This document shows positions 1-5,124 of a DNA stretch of 5,164 bases, in pieces. The position numbers and the translations under genes were made by a program. Positions within the stretch are counted from its first letter, which is position 1, and every line of letters begins with the position of its first letter. Origin of the DNA: Alphaproteobacteria bacterium (lineage in GTDB: Bacteria > Pseudomonadota > Alphaproteobacteria > Rhodobacterales > Rhodobacteraceae); contig RFKM01000278.1 in assembly GCA_003694465.1 (NCBI GenBank), positions 1 to 5,164 on the forward strand, given 5' to 3'. Below the pieces are notes generated by a model, which saw nothing but the letters and a program-made list of their open reading frames with translations, was not told where the DNA came from and ran no database searches.

Positions 1-62
1 CGCACGGCACGGCGGGCGGCGGCATCTTCCGGGGCGGGGGTTTCGGGGCGGTCGGGTTTCAT
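1..62 (-). CDS. Possible start of a leftward gene, cut by the window edge
   Basis: Reading leftward from an ATG at 62-60, the frame is open to the edge and gives MKPDRPETPAPEDAAARRAV. This is a hydrophilic Pro/Ala/Glu-rich N-terminus in typical high-GC codons. A GAGG sequence sits four bases upstream of the ATG on the minus strand (about 67-70), which is a reasonable ribosome binding site. Only about 20 residues are visible, so no family can be assigned. It would be transcribed divergently from the paralogue pair that begins near 203, sharing the 63-202 gap. It could also be chance, because short open frames are common at this GC content. Confidence 0.4.
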   Translation of the reverse strand, partial: MKPDRPETPAPEDAAARRAV

Positions 63-99
63 CGGGCCTCGCGTCTCATGGGCGTCAGCTTCACGAAAA

Positions 100-115
100 T
101 TGCCGCATGAGGCAA
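100..115. promoter_or_regulatory. 16-bp near-perfect palindrome, candidate operator
   Basis: TTGCCGCATGAGGCAA reads the same on both strands except at one symmetric pair (positions 6 and 11 of the 16). It sits in the 140-base gap between the possible leftward start at 62 and the rightward start at 203. That position suits a repressor site serving divergent genes. I see no convincing -35/-10 pair around it and no regulator gene next to it, so the operator role is inference. Confidence 0.3.
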
Positions 116-202
116 CAGCCATGGTGCCCGCTGGCCTGCGACCCCCAGCCTGTGCCGATGTGAATTGATCGGTCGGGCAGGACGTGGCAGAGGTGGGCCT
201 GG

Positions 203-882
203 ATGAGCAACGCGGCGGGGTGGCAGATGAGGGGCAAACTCGGGCAGGCGGCGGCGCGAGTCGGGCAGGCGGCGGTCTGCCTCCTGCTCGCCGGCCGCTC
301 CAACGCCGTCGTCGGGCCGGATTTTCCCGACCGGGTGCAGGGGCTCGACGCCGCCACCTTCCAGTGCTGCCAGAACCCCGAGAAATTCTACCCCCCGGGC
401 CTGACCGACCTGGCGCTGACCTTCGGCAACGACCTTGGGCCGGGGCTGTCGAAACTGGCCTGTTCCGATTTCGAAGAGGGCAGCTACCCGGGCAAGCTCA
501 CCGGCAAGGCCGATGCGGTGGCCGAGGTGGCGCGGCATCTGCGTCCGTTCGACCGCCTGCCCTATCGCGACCGGATCCGCGGCGGGGAAACGCTGATCGA
601 AAGTTCCTGGCCCGACGTGCACCTTTCGACCCGCGCCGAAGCGATGGAAGTCGATCAGGTGCTGCTGGCGCGCCCGAAGGCACTTTCGAGCCGCGCCGGC
701 TCTATGGCCAGAAGGCGGTGCTTCCCGACAGCATCGCCGCGCAGGCGATCCGGGGCGACAGGTTCGATTTCGTGACCTATGTCACGGGCAGCGAAACCGG
801 GTATGAGGTGCATGGACGATTCGCGGCGATGGTCCAGATTGCTGCCTACTGGGGCGGGCCGGAAACGAATGGGGGGCGGTGA
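203..882 (+). pseudogene. Decayed paralogue of the downstream YiiX/NlpC-P60-like lipoprotein gene
   Basis: From the ATG at 203 (or 227) the frame encodes a signal-like N-terminus, then a region about half identical to the gene at 884-1813. Shared blocks are LDxATFxCCxxPEKFYP and YPGKLTGK. At about 554-560 the alignment jumps from the residues matching 115-116 of the neighbour to those matching 160 (PYRDRIRGG versus PYHEAIRAG), a net in-frame loss of 126 nt. At about 689-693 it jumps again, from the match to residue 201 to the match to 251, a net loss of 142 nt. That second loss shifts the frame. The original frame stops at 775, while the homologous C-terminus (RLYGQKAVLPDSIAAQAIRG, ending AAYWGGPETNGGR) continues in the other frame to TGA 880-882. 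The lost segments carry the catalytic His and Cys of the neighbour, and the lipobox Cys is Arg (CGC 296-298). The remnant stop lies one base before the next gene's ATG, so the two were probably once coupled. Confidence 0.85.
238..275 (+). repeat. Tandem 21-bp repeat in the pseudogene's signal region
   Basis: Bases 238-254 and 259-275 match over 17 positions with one mismatch (shared core CGGGCAGGCGGCGG at 241-254 and 262-275). The period is 21 bp, or seven codons. In the pseudogene frame it encodes LGQAAAR followed by VGQAAVC. A local slippage duplication is the simplest explanation. Confidence 0.6.
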
Positions 883-883
883 C

Positions 884-1813
884 ATGACAGGGTTTGTGCA
901 GAAAATCCGGGCGGCGGCGAAGGGCCGCCTTCGGGCGGGCGCGCTGGCGCTGGCGGGGCTTCTGGCGGCCTGCTCGCATACCGATATCGGGCCGACCTTC
1001 ACCGAAGACGTCCACCGTCTCGATCCGGCGACGTTCGAATGCTGTTTCGACCCCGAGAAATTCTATCCCGCCCCGGCGATCGAACTCGCCCTCGGGCTGG
1101 CAAACAGCCTCGGGCCGGCGGTCTCGCGCGGGGCTTACGGGCAGTATGAAGACACCGCCTATCCCGGCAAGCTCACCGGCAAGACCGAGGCCCATGCGGC
1201 CATCGTGGCCGATCTGAAGCCGCTCGACCTGCTGTTGATCGGCAACACGTCCTACCCGCTCGGGCGGCTGGTGCCGGGGCGCTTCTCGCACACGCTGGTC
1301 TATCTCGGCACCGAGGCGCAGCTGCGCGCCGCCGGGCTTTGGAACCTGCCGGAGGTGAAGCCCTATCACGAAGCGATCCGGGCCGGGCAGATCATTGCCG
1401 AAACCGCCGCCCCGGCGACGCGTCTGCGCACCCCCGCCAAGGCCTTCGAGGCCGACAGGGTTCTGGCCCTGCGTCCGGCGCTTTCGCCGGAAGAGCGGGT
1501 TCTGGCGGCGCGGCGCCTCTTCGCCTCGGTGGGGGTGCCGATCAACTACACGCTGGGCATCAAGGATGCCGAGGGGCGCTTTTCCTGCACCGGGCTGGCC
1601 GAATACGCCATGCCCGGCCTCGGCCTGCGCCACCGCGTCGTCTATGGGCAGGAGGTGATCATGCCCGACGACATTGCCGCCCAGGCGATCCGGGGCGAGC
1701 GACTGCGGGTGGTGAGCTACACCGTCGGCACCGACAGCGGCTTCGAGCGCCATTCGGTCTTTGCCCTGATGGTGCACATTGCCGCGTTCTGGGGCGTGCC
1801 CGGCGCGCGCTGA
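884..1813 (+). CDS. Predicted lipoprotein, YiiX/YebB-like (permuted NlpC/P60) hydrolase
   Basis: The protein is 309 aa. Residues 1-30 form a lipoprotein signal: basic n-region (K7, K13, R15, R18), Ala/Leu-rich h-region and lipobox LAAC with C30, followed by Ser at +2, which favours outer-membrane sorting. A block shared with the upstream decayed paralogue follows: ATFECCFDPEKFYP (about 49-62, adjacent C53-C54) and YPGKLTGK (93-100). The core resembles permuted papain-fold NlpC/P60 enzymes. D115-LLLIG leads to PGRFSHTLVYLG (131-142, candidate catalytic H136), and GRFSCTGLAEYAM (231-243) supplies the candidate nucleophile C235. Such enzymes cleave amide or ester bonds in cell-wall peptides or lipids; the substrate here is unknown. 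The start at 884 was chosen because the signal peptide begins there and a G-run (871-876) lies upstream. A start at 779 would add 35 residues ahead of the signal. The family call is from motifs only. Confidence 0.8.
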   Translation: MTGFVQKIRAAAKGRLRAGALALAGLLAACSHTDIGPTFTEDVHRLDPATFECCFDPEKFYPAPAIELALGLANSLGPAVSRGAYGQYEDTAYPGKLTGKTEAHAAIVADLKPLDLLLIGNTSYPLGRLVPGRFSHTLVYLGTEAQLRAAGLWNLPEVKPYHEAIRAGQIIAETAAPATRLRTPAKAFEADRVLALRPALSPEERVLAARRLFASVGVPINYTLGIKDAEGRFSCTGLAEYAMPGLGLRHRVVYGQEVIMPDDIAAQAIRGERLRVVSYTVGTDSGFERHSVFALMVHIAAFWGVPGAR

Positions 1814-1827
1814 CGCGAAAAGGGCAA

Positions 1828-1868
1828 GACATTGCCGGCGCACCGCGCCTTGGGCCGCCGGCAATGTC
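1828..1868. terminator. Strong hairpin between convergent genes, probable terminator
   Basis: GACATTGCCGGCG at 1828-1840 pairs perfectly with CGCCGGCAATGTC at 1856-1868: a 13-bp stem with a 15-base loop. It lies in the 70-base gap between the lipoprotein stop (1813) and the gcdH stop (1884, opposite strand). On the minus strand the stem is followed by TTGCCCTTTT, a partial U-tract that suits termination of gcdH. On the plus strand no U-run follows, so termination in that direction would be weaker or factor-dependent. Confidence 0.6.
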
Positions 1869-1875
1869 GGATCTG

Positions 1876-1900
1876 TGCAGGCGTCAGAAAAACGCCTGCA
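1876..1900. terminator. Second hairpin spanning the gcdH stop codon
   Basis: TGCAGGCGT (1876-1884) pairs perfectly with ACGCCTGCA (1892-1900), giving a 9-bp stem and a 7-base loop. The gcdH stop codon (TGA, complement of 1884-1886) lies within the structure. No U-run follows on either strand, so by itself it is not a classic intrinsic terminator. It may protect the mRNA 3' end or assist the neighbouring hairpin at 1828-1868. Confidence 0.35.
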
Positions 1901-3098
1901 GCCCGGTCTGGGCGCGCCCGAGGATCAGCGCGTGCACGTCATGGGTGCCCTCGTAGGTGTTCACCGTTTCGAGGTTGATCATGTGGCGGATCACCTCGAA
2001 CTCGCCCGAAATGCCGTTGCCGCCGTGCATGTCGCGGCTCATCCGGGCGATGTCGAGCGCCTTGCCGGTGTTGTTGCGCTTGATGAGCGAGATCATCTCG
2101 GGCGCGGCGCGGCCTTCGTCCATCAGCCGACCGACGCGCAGGGCCGCCTGAAGGCCGAGGGCAATCTCGGTCTGCATGTCGGCGAGCTTCTTCTGGTAAA
2201 GCTGCATGCCGGCGAGGGGCTTGCCGAACTGGCGCCGGTCGAGCCCGTAGCGCCGTGCCGCGTGCCAGCAGAATTCGGCCGCCCCCAGCACGCCCCAAGA
2301 GATGCCATAGCGGGCGCGGTTGAGGCAGCCGAACGGGCCCTTCAGCCCCTCGACGCCGGGCAGAAGCGCCTCTTCGCCAACCTCCACCCCGTCCATGACG
2401 ATCTCGCCGGTGATCGAAGCGCGCAGCGAGAGCTTGCGGGCGATTTTCGGTGCGGAAAGCCCCTTCATGCCCTTTTCGAGCACGAAGCCGCGGATCTTGC
2501 CGCCGTGGGCCTCGGATTTCGCCCAGACCACGAAGACATCGGCGATCGGGGCGTTGGAAATCCACATCTTGGTGCCGGTGAGGCGGTAGCCCTGGGCCGT
2601 CTTTTCGGCCCGGGTCTTCATCGCCCCCGGGTCGGAGCCGGCATCGGGCTCGGTCAGGCCGAAACAGCCGATCAGCTCGCCGGTGGCGAGGCCGGGGAGG
2701 TATTTGCGCCGCTGCGCCTCGCTGCCATAGGCGTAGATCGGATACATCACCAGCGAGCTTTGCACCGACATCATCGAGCGATAGCCCGAATCGACCCGTT
2801 CGATCTCGCGCGCCACGAGGCCATAGCTGACGTAAGAGCCGCCGAGGCCGCCGTATTCCTCGGGGATGGTGACGCCGAGCAGGCCCATGGCGCCCATTTC
2901 GCGGAAGATCTCCGGGTCGGTCTGTTCCTTCTCGAAGGCGTCGATGGCGCGGGGGGCGAGCTTTTCCTGCGCATAGGCGCGGGCGGCCTCGCGGATCAGG
3001 CGCTCGTCTTCCTCGAGCTGGTCATCGAGGCGGAACGGGTCTTCCCAGTCGAAGGCGGAAAGCTCGGGGCGGCTCTTGGCCGGAAGCTCGCGGGTCAT
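1884..3098 (-). CDS. gcdH: Glutaryl-CoA dehydrogenase
   Basis: This 404-aa FAD flavoprotein of the acyl-CoA dehydrogenase family oxidises and decarboxylates glutaryl-CoA to crotonyl-CoA plus CO2, passing electrons to ETF. It is the late step of lysine, tryptophan and glutarate breakdown, in the cytoplasm. The order is N-terminal helical domain (about 25-140), beta domain with [13 protein letters not shown] (145-157) and KMWISNA (177-183), then the C-terminal helical domain with [12 protein letters not shown] and MHGGNGI. Features specific to glutaryl-CoA dehydrogenase are [14 protein letters not shown] (105-118), where R107 and S108 match the human residues that hold the glutaryl carboxylate, and [14 protein letters not shown] (382-395) with the catalytic base E383. 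The length is normal and all key residues are present. The ATG at 3098-3096 follows GGGAG at suitable spacing. A longer in-frame extension to 3887 runs antisense across the regulator and is not credible. It is divergent from the regulator and CoA-transferase. Confidence 0.96.
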   Translation of the reverse strand: MTRELPAKSRPELSAFDWEDPFRLDDQLEEDERLIREAARAYAQEKLAPRAIDAFEKEQTDPEIFREMGAMGLLGVTIPEEYGGLGGSYVSYGLVAREIERVDSGYRSMMSVQSSLVMYPIYAYGSEAQRRKYLPGLATGELIGCFGLTEPDAGSDPGAMKTRAEKTAQGYRLTGTKMWISNAPIADVFVVWAKSEAHGGKIRGFVLEKGMKGLSAPKIARKLSLRASITGEIVMDGVEVGEEALLPGVEGLKGPFGCLNRARYGISWGVLGAAEFCWHAARRYGLDRRQFGKPLAGMQLYQKKLADMQTEIALGLQAALRVGRLMDEGRAAPEMISLIKRNNTGKALDIARMSRDMHGGNGISGEFEVIRHMINLETVNTYEGTHDVHALILGRAQTGLQAFF

Positions 3099-3191
3099 GT
3101 CACTCTCCCTTGGCGCGGTGTCAGGGCAGGTATTGCGCAATATTCTGAGCAATGCTAGTGAAAAAATGCGCACGATCTGGGAGCGTCGCAC
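3099..3191. promoter_or_regulatory. Divergent promoter/operator region between gcdH and the regulator
   Basis: These 93 bp must hold the promoters for gcdH (leftward) and for the regulator-transferase pair (rightward). The middle is AT-rich compared with everything around it (3131-3168, including AAAAAA at 3161-3166). It carries the palindromic sites described separately. No -35/-10 pair is good enough for me to place a promoter exactly. Each gene has its own ribosome binding site: GGGAG at 3179-3183 for the regulator, and GGGAG on the opposite strand just before gcdH. Confidence 0.6.
3131..3156. promoter_or_regulatory. Candidate operator: 12-bp palindrome plus adjacent half-related site
   Basis: TATTGCGCAATA (3131-3142) is a perfect 12-bp palindrome. 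It can also be read as TTGCGCAA (3133-3140), four bases, then CTGAGCAA (3145-3152), which matches the first 8-mer at six of eight positions, giving a 12-bp period. AGCAATGCT (3148-3156) is itself a small dyad around one central base. Two similar sites about one helical turn apart, midway between divergent starts, are what a dimeric HTH regulator would use. The neighbouring XRE-cupin protein is the obvious candidate, by position only. Confidence 0.5.
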
Positions 3192-3752
3192 ATGGAAAAC
3201 GAGTTCGACGTCGGCGCCCGGCTCAAGGCGCTGCGCCAGGCCGCCGGTCTCAGCCAGCGCCAGCTGGCCGACCGGGCCGGGGTGCCGCACGGGCAGATTT
3301 CGATGATCGAGACCGGCCGCTCCAGCCCCTCGGTGGCCTCGCTGCGGCGGATTCTCGGCGGCCTCGGCATCAGCATGTCGGCCTTCTTCGAGCCCGACCA
3401 GGGCCCGCGCGGGGCGGTCTTCTTCCGCGCCTCGGAACTCACCGATCTGACCGGGCATCTGGGTGACGGCGTTGCCATCGCGCAGGTGGGCGACGCGCTG
3501 GCCCACGGGCTTCAGATCCTGTCCGAAACCTATGCGCCCGGCGCCGATACCGGCGAGGCGATGCTCGATCACGAGGCGAGCGAGGGCGGCATCGTCATCG
3601 AGGGCGAGATCGAGGTGACGGTGGGCGAGCACGTCGCCGTTCTTGGCCCGGGCGATGCCTACCTTTTCGACAGCCGGTCCCCGCACCGCTTCCGCAACAT
3701 CGGCAAGGTGCCGGCCCGGATCATTTCGGCCTGCACGCCGCCCTATCTGTGA
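3192..3752 (+). CDS. XRE-family HTH regulator with C-terminal cupin (PuuR-like layout)
   Basis: The protein is 186 aa. The N-terminus is an XRE/Cro-type helix-turn-helix (about 7-61): [20 protein letters not shown], then [20 protein letters not shown] with the recognition helix around 33-41. The C-terminus is a small cupin beta-barrel (about 108-180) with [32 protein letters not shown], and H127 and H165 as possible metal or ligand contacts. The layout and length match PuuR-type regulators, in which the cupin senses a small metabolite and releases DNA. Location suggests it controls gcdH and its own operon. Glutarate, glutaryl-CoA or a lysine-derived intermediate is a plausible effector, but nothing in the sequence proves which. 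The ATG at 3192 has GGGAG eight bases upstream. The stop lies 7 bp before the CoA-transferase, so the two are probably co-transcribed. Confidence 0.92.
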   Translation: MENEFDVGARLKALRQAAGLSQRQLADRAGVPHGQISMIETGRSSPSVASLRRILGGLGISMSAFFEPDQGPRGAVFFRASELTDLTGHLGDGVAIAQVGDALAHGLQILSETYAPGADTGEAMLDHEASEGGIVIEGEIEVTVGEHVAVLGPGDAYLFDSRSPHRFRNIGKVPARIISACTPPYL

Positions 3753-3759
3753 GACTGCC

Positions 3760-4869
3760 ATGAAACCGCTCGAAGGCCTGAAGGTGATCGAACTCGCCCG
3801 CATCCTTGCCGGGCCCTGGGCCGGGCAGGCGCTGGCCGATCTCGGCGCCGAGGTGATCAAGGTCGAAAGCCCCGAGGGCGACGACACCCGCCGCTGGGGC
3901 CCGCCCTGGATCGAGCGCGAGGGCGACCGGACGGCGGCCTATTTCTATGCCGCGAACCGGGGCAAGACGAGCGTCGTGGCTGATTTCCGCACCCCCGAAG
4001 GGCAGGCGAAAGTGCGCGATCTGGTGGCCGGGGCCGATGTGGTGATCGAGAATTTCAAGGTCGGGGGGCTGGCGAAATACGGGCTCGATTATCCCAGCCT
4101 TGCCGCGATCAACCCGCGCCTTGTCTATTGCTCGATTACCGGCTTCGGTCAGGACGGCCCACGTGCCCACCAGCCCGGCTATGATTTCATGATCCAGGGG
4201 CTGTCGGGGCTGATGTCGTTCACCGGCGCTCCGGATGGCCCGCCGATGAAGGTTGGCGTGGCGGTGACCGACGTGGTGACCGGGCTTTATGCGACCATTG
4301 GCATTCTTGCGGCCCTGGAGCAGCGCCACAGGACCGGGCGCGGGCAGATGATCGACATGTCGCTGCTCGACTGCGCCACCGCGCTGCTGGCCAACCAGGC
4401 GATGAATTTCCTCGTCAGCGGCAAGAGCCCGGGCCGGCTGGGCAACGCCCATCCGAACCTCGTGCCCTATGACGCGGTGCCGGTGAAGGACGGCTACGTC
4501 ATCGTCGCCGTCGGCAACGACCGGCAGTTTGCCGCCCTTGCCGAGGTGCTGGGCATGGGGGCGCTGGCCTCCGACGGGCGTTTTGCCACCAACGCGGCGC
4601 GGGTCGCAAACCGGCGGGCCCTGATGGACCTCATCGAGGCGGCAACGGGAAAGTGGCAGGGGCGCGCCCTGCTCGATGCGCTCGAAGCGGTCGGCGTGCC
4701 GGCCGGGCCGATCAACGACATCGCCGCCGCCTTCGACGATCCGCAGGTCAAGGCACGCGGGCTGCGCATCGCCCCGGAGGGGATCGAGGGCGTGCGCGGT
4801 CCGTGGCGGTTTTCCGAGGCGGAGCTTGCGCTTGAAAAAACCGCGCCCATCCTTCCGAAAGAGGAGTAA
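3760..4869 (+). CDS. Class III (CaiB/BaiF) CoA-transferase, probable glutarate CoA-transferase
   Basis: The protein is 369 aa. Family III CoA-transferases move CoA between carboxylic acids as interlocked dimers through an acyl-aspartyl intermediate. Seen here: [22 protein letters not shown] (start of the Rossmann-like fold), LGAEVIKVE (29-36), [11 protein letters not shown] (66-76), [10 protein letters not shown] (93-102), then [13 protein letters not shown] (138-150) with the nucleophile D142, [16 protein letters not shown] (181-196) and GVPAGPIND (312-320). Pairing with gcdH and a shared regulator suggests glutarate activation to glutaryl-CoA, as in human SUGCT, with succinyl-CoA a likely donor; this substrate is inferred. 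The start at 3760 begins exactly at the conserved PLEGLKV; an upstream ATG at 3643 lies inside the regulator gene. The protein stops at [10 protein letters not shown], where relatives normally continue about 25-30 residues with an LGEHT-type tail, so it looks C-terminally short. Confidence 0.93.
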   Translation: MKPLEGLKVIELARILAGPWAGQALADLGAEVIKVESPEGDDTRRWGPPWIEREGDRTAAYFYAANRGKTSVVADFRTPEGQAKVRDLVAGADVVIENFKVGGLAKYGLDYPSLAAINPRLVYCSITGFGQDGPRAHQPGYDFMIQGLSGLMSFTGAPDGPPMKVGVAVTDVVTGLYATIGILAALEQRHRTGRGQMIDMSLLDCATALLANQAMNFLVSGKSPGRLGNAHPNLVPYDAVPVKDGYVIVAVGNDRQFAALAEVLGMGALASDGRFATNAARVANRRALMDLIEAATGKWQGRALLDALEAVGVPAGPINDIAAAFDDPQVKARGLRIAPEGIEGVRGPWRFSEAELALEKTAPILPKEE

Positions 4870-4878
4870 CGGCGATTC

Positions 4879-4903
4879 CCGCGCCATGCCCGATGGGGCG
4901 CGG
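4879..4903 (+). terminator. Weak hairpin after the CoA-transferase, possible terminator
   Basis: CCGCGCC (4879-4885) pairs with GGCGCGG (4897-4903), a 7-bp GC-only stem with an 11-base loop, nine bases past the stop codon. No U-run follows (the next bases are CCCGAAAGGAAAGGG). It is the best-placed candidate for ending the regulator-transferase transcript, but the evidence is weak. Confidence 0.3.
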
Positions 4904-4958
4904 CCCGAAAGGAAAGGGAGCGCTGGGGTGGGCGCGGATGGCCGCGTTTGGACCGCTC

Positions 4959-4986
4959 GAATCCAGGAATCTAGATTCGCGTGGTT
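4959..4986. repeat. Palindromic repeat element, copy 1
   Basis: GAATCCAG (4959-4966) is followed directly by the perfect 12-bp palindrome GAATCTAGATTC (4967-4978) and then GCGTGGTT. Aligned without gaps to 5097-5124 it matches 21 of 28 positions, with 18 of the first 21 identical. Both copies have GANTC sites spaced 8 and then 7 bases apart. The right half of copy 1 has lost the outer arm symmetry seen in copy 2. Confidence 0.65.
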
Positions 4987-5004
4987 TGTGGTTTCGAGTG
5001 CCGT

Positions 5005-5028
5005 TGAATCACCGGCTGAATCATCGGC
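5005..5028 (+). repeat. Tandem 12-bp direct repeat
   Basis: TGAATCACCGGC (5005-5016) is followed immediately by TGAATCATCGGC (5017-5028), identical at 11 of 12 positions. Each unit contains one GAATC. It lies between the two palindromic elements. Confidence 0.7.
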
Positions 5029-5052
5029 GCAGCGGACAACCACGGGGTAACG

Positions 5053-5070
5053 GGACGCTTCGGACGCTTC
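5053..5070 (+). repeat. Perfect tandem 9-bp direct repeat
   Basis: GGACGCTTC occurs twice in direct succession, at 5053-5061 and 5062-5070. It lies between the tandem 12-mer and the second palindromic element. Slippage is the likely origin; no function is evident. Confidence 0.7.
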
Positions 5071-5096
5071 CAGACCGGCGCACGCCCGAAGCCCGC

Positions 5097-5124
5097 GACT
5101 CCACGAATCCAGATTCGTGGAGTC
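5097..5124. repeat. Palindromic repeat element, copy 2: 13-bp perfect inverted repeat
   Basis: GACTCCACGAATC (5097-5109) and GATTCGTGGAGTC (5112-5124) are perfect reverse complements separated by only CA. The DNA palindrome contains four GANTC sites at 5097, 5105, 5112 and 5120, spaced 8-7-8. As RNA the two-base centre would force a slightly opened loop, so it may act as DNA (protein binding or methylation) rather than as a terminator. No U-run follows on the plus strand. It is related to the element at 4959-4986. Confidence 0.8.

Noticed and set aside
59..622. Open 187-aa minus-strand frame opposite the decayed paralogue
   Set aside because: It has no recognisable domain, it is Arg/Pro-rich as GC-rich antisense frames are, and the plus strand here has clear homology to the neighbouring gene.
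779..883. Earlier start (779) for the lipoprotein, adding 35 residues
   Set aside because: It would lie inside the upstream remnant and place a hydrophilic extension before the signal peptide. The ATG at 884 gives a normal lipoprotein signal.
782..1864. Long 360-aa minus-strand frame opposite the lipoprotein gene
   Set aside because: Low-complexity Arg/Gly/Gln-rich translation with no motifs. The plus strand has a signal peptide, lipobox and catalytic motifs.
1779..3158. 459-aa plus-strand frame opposite gcdH
   Set aside because: Antisense to an unmistakable glutaryl-CoA dehydrogenase, with no domain of its own.
3643..3759. Earlier start (3643) for the CoA-transferase
   Set aside because: It overlaps the regulator's cupin in another frame. 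Family homology begins at the ATG at 3760.
3099..3887. In-frame upstream extension of gcdH to a 667-aa protein
   Set aside because: The extension runs antisense through the regulator gene. GcdH has its normal length and a ribosome binding site when started at 3098.
4959..5124. CRISPR array or phage attachment site
   Set aside because: There are only two imperfect copies of the element with non-uniform spacing, no regular spacers, no cas genes, and no tRNA or integrase in view.
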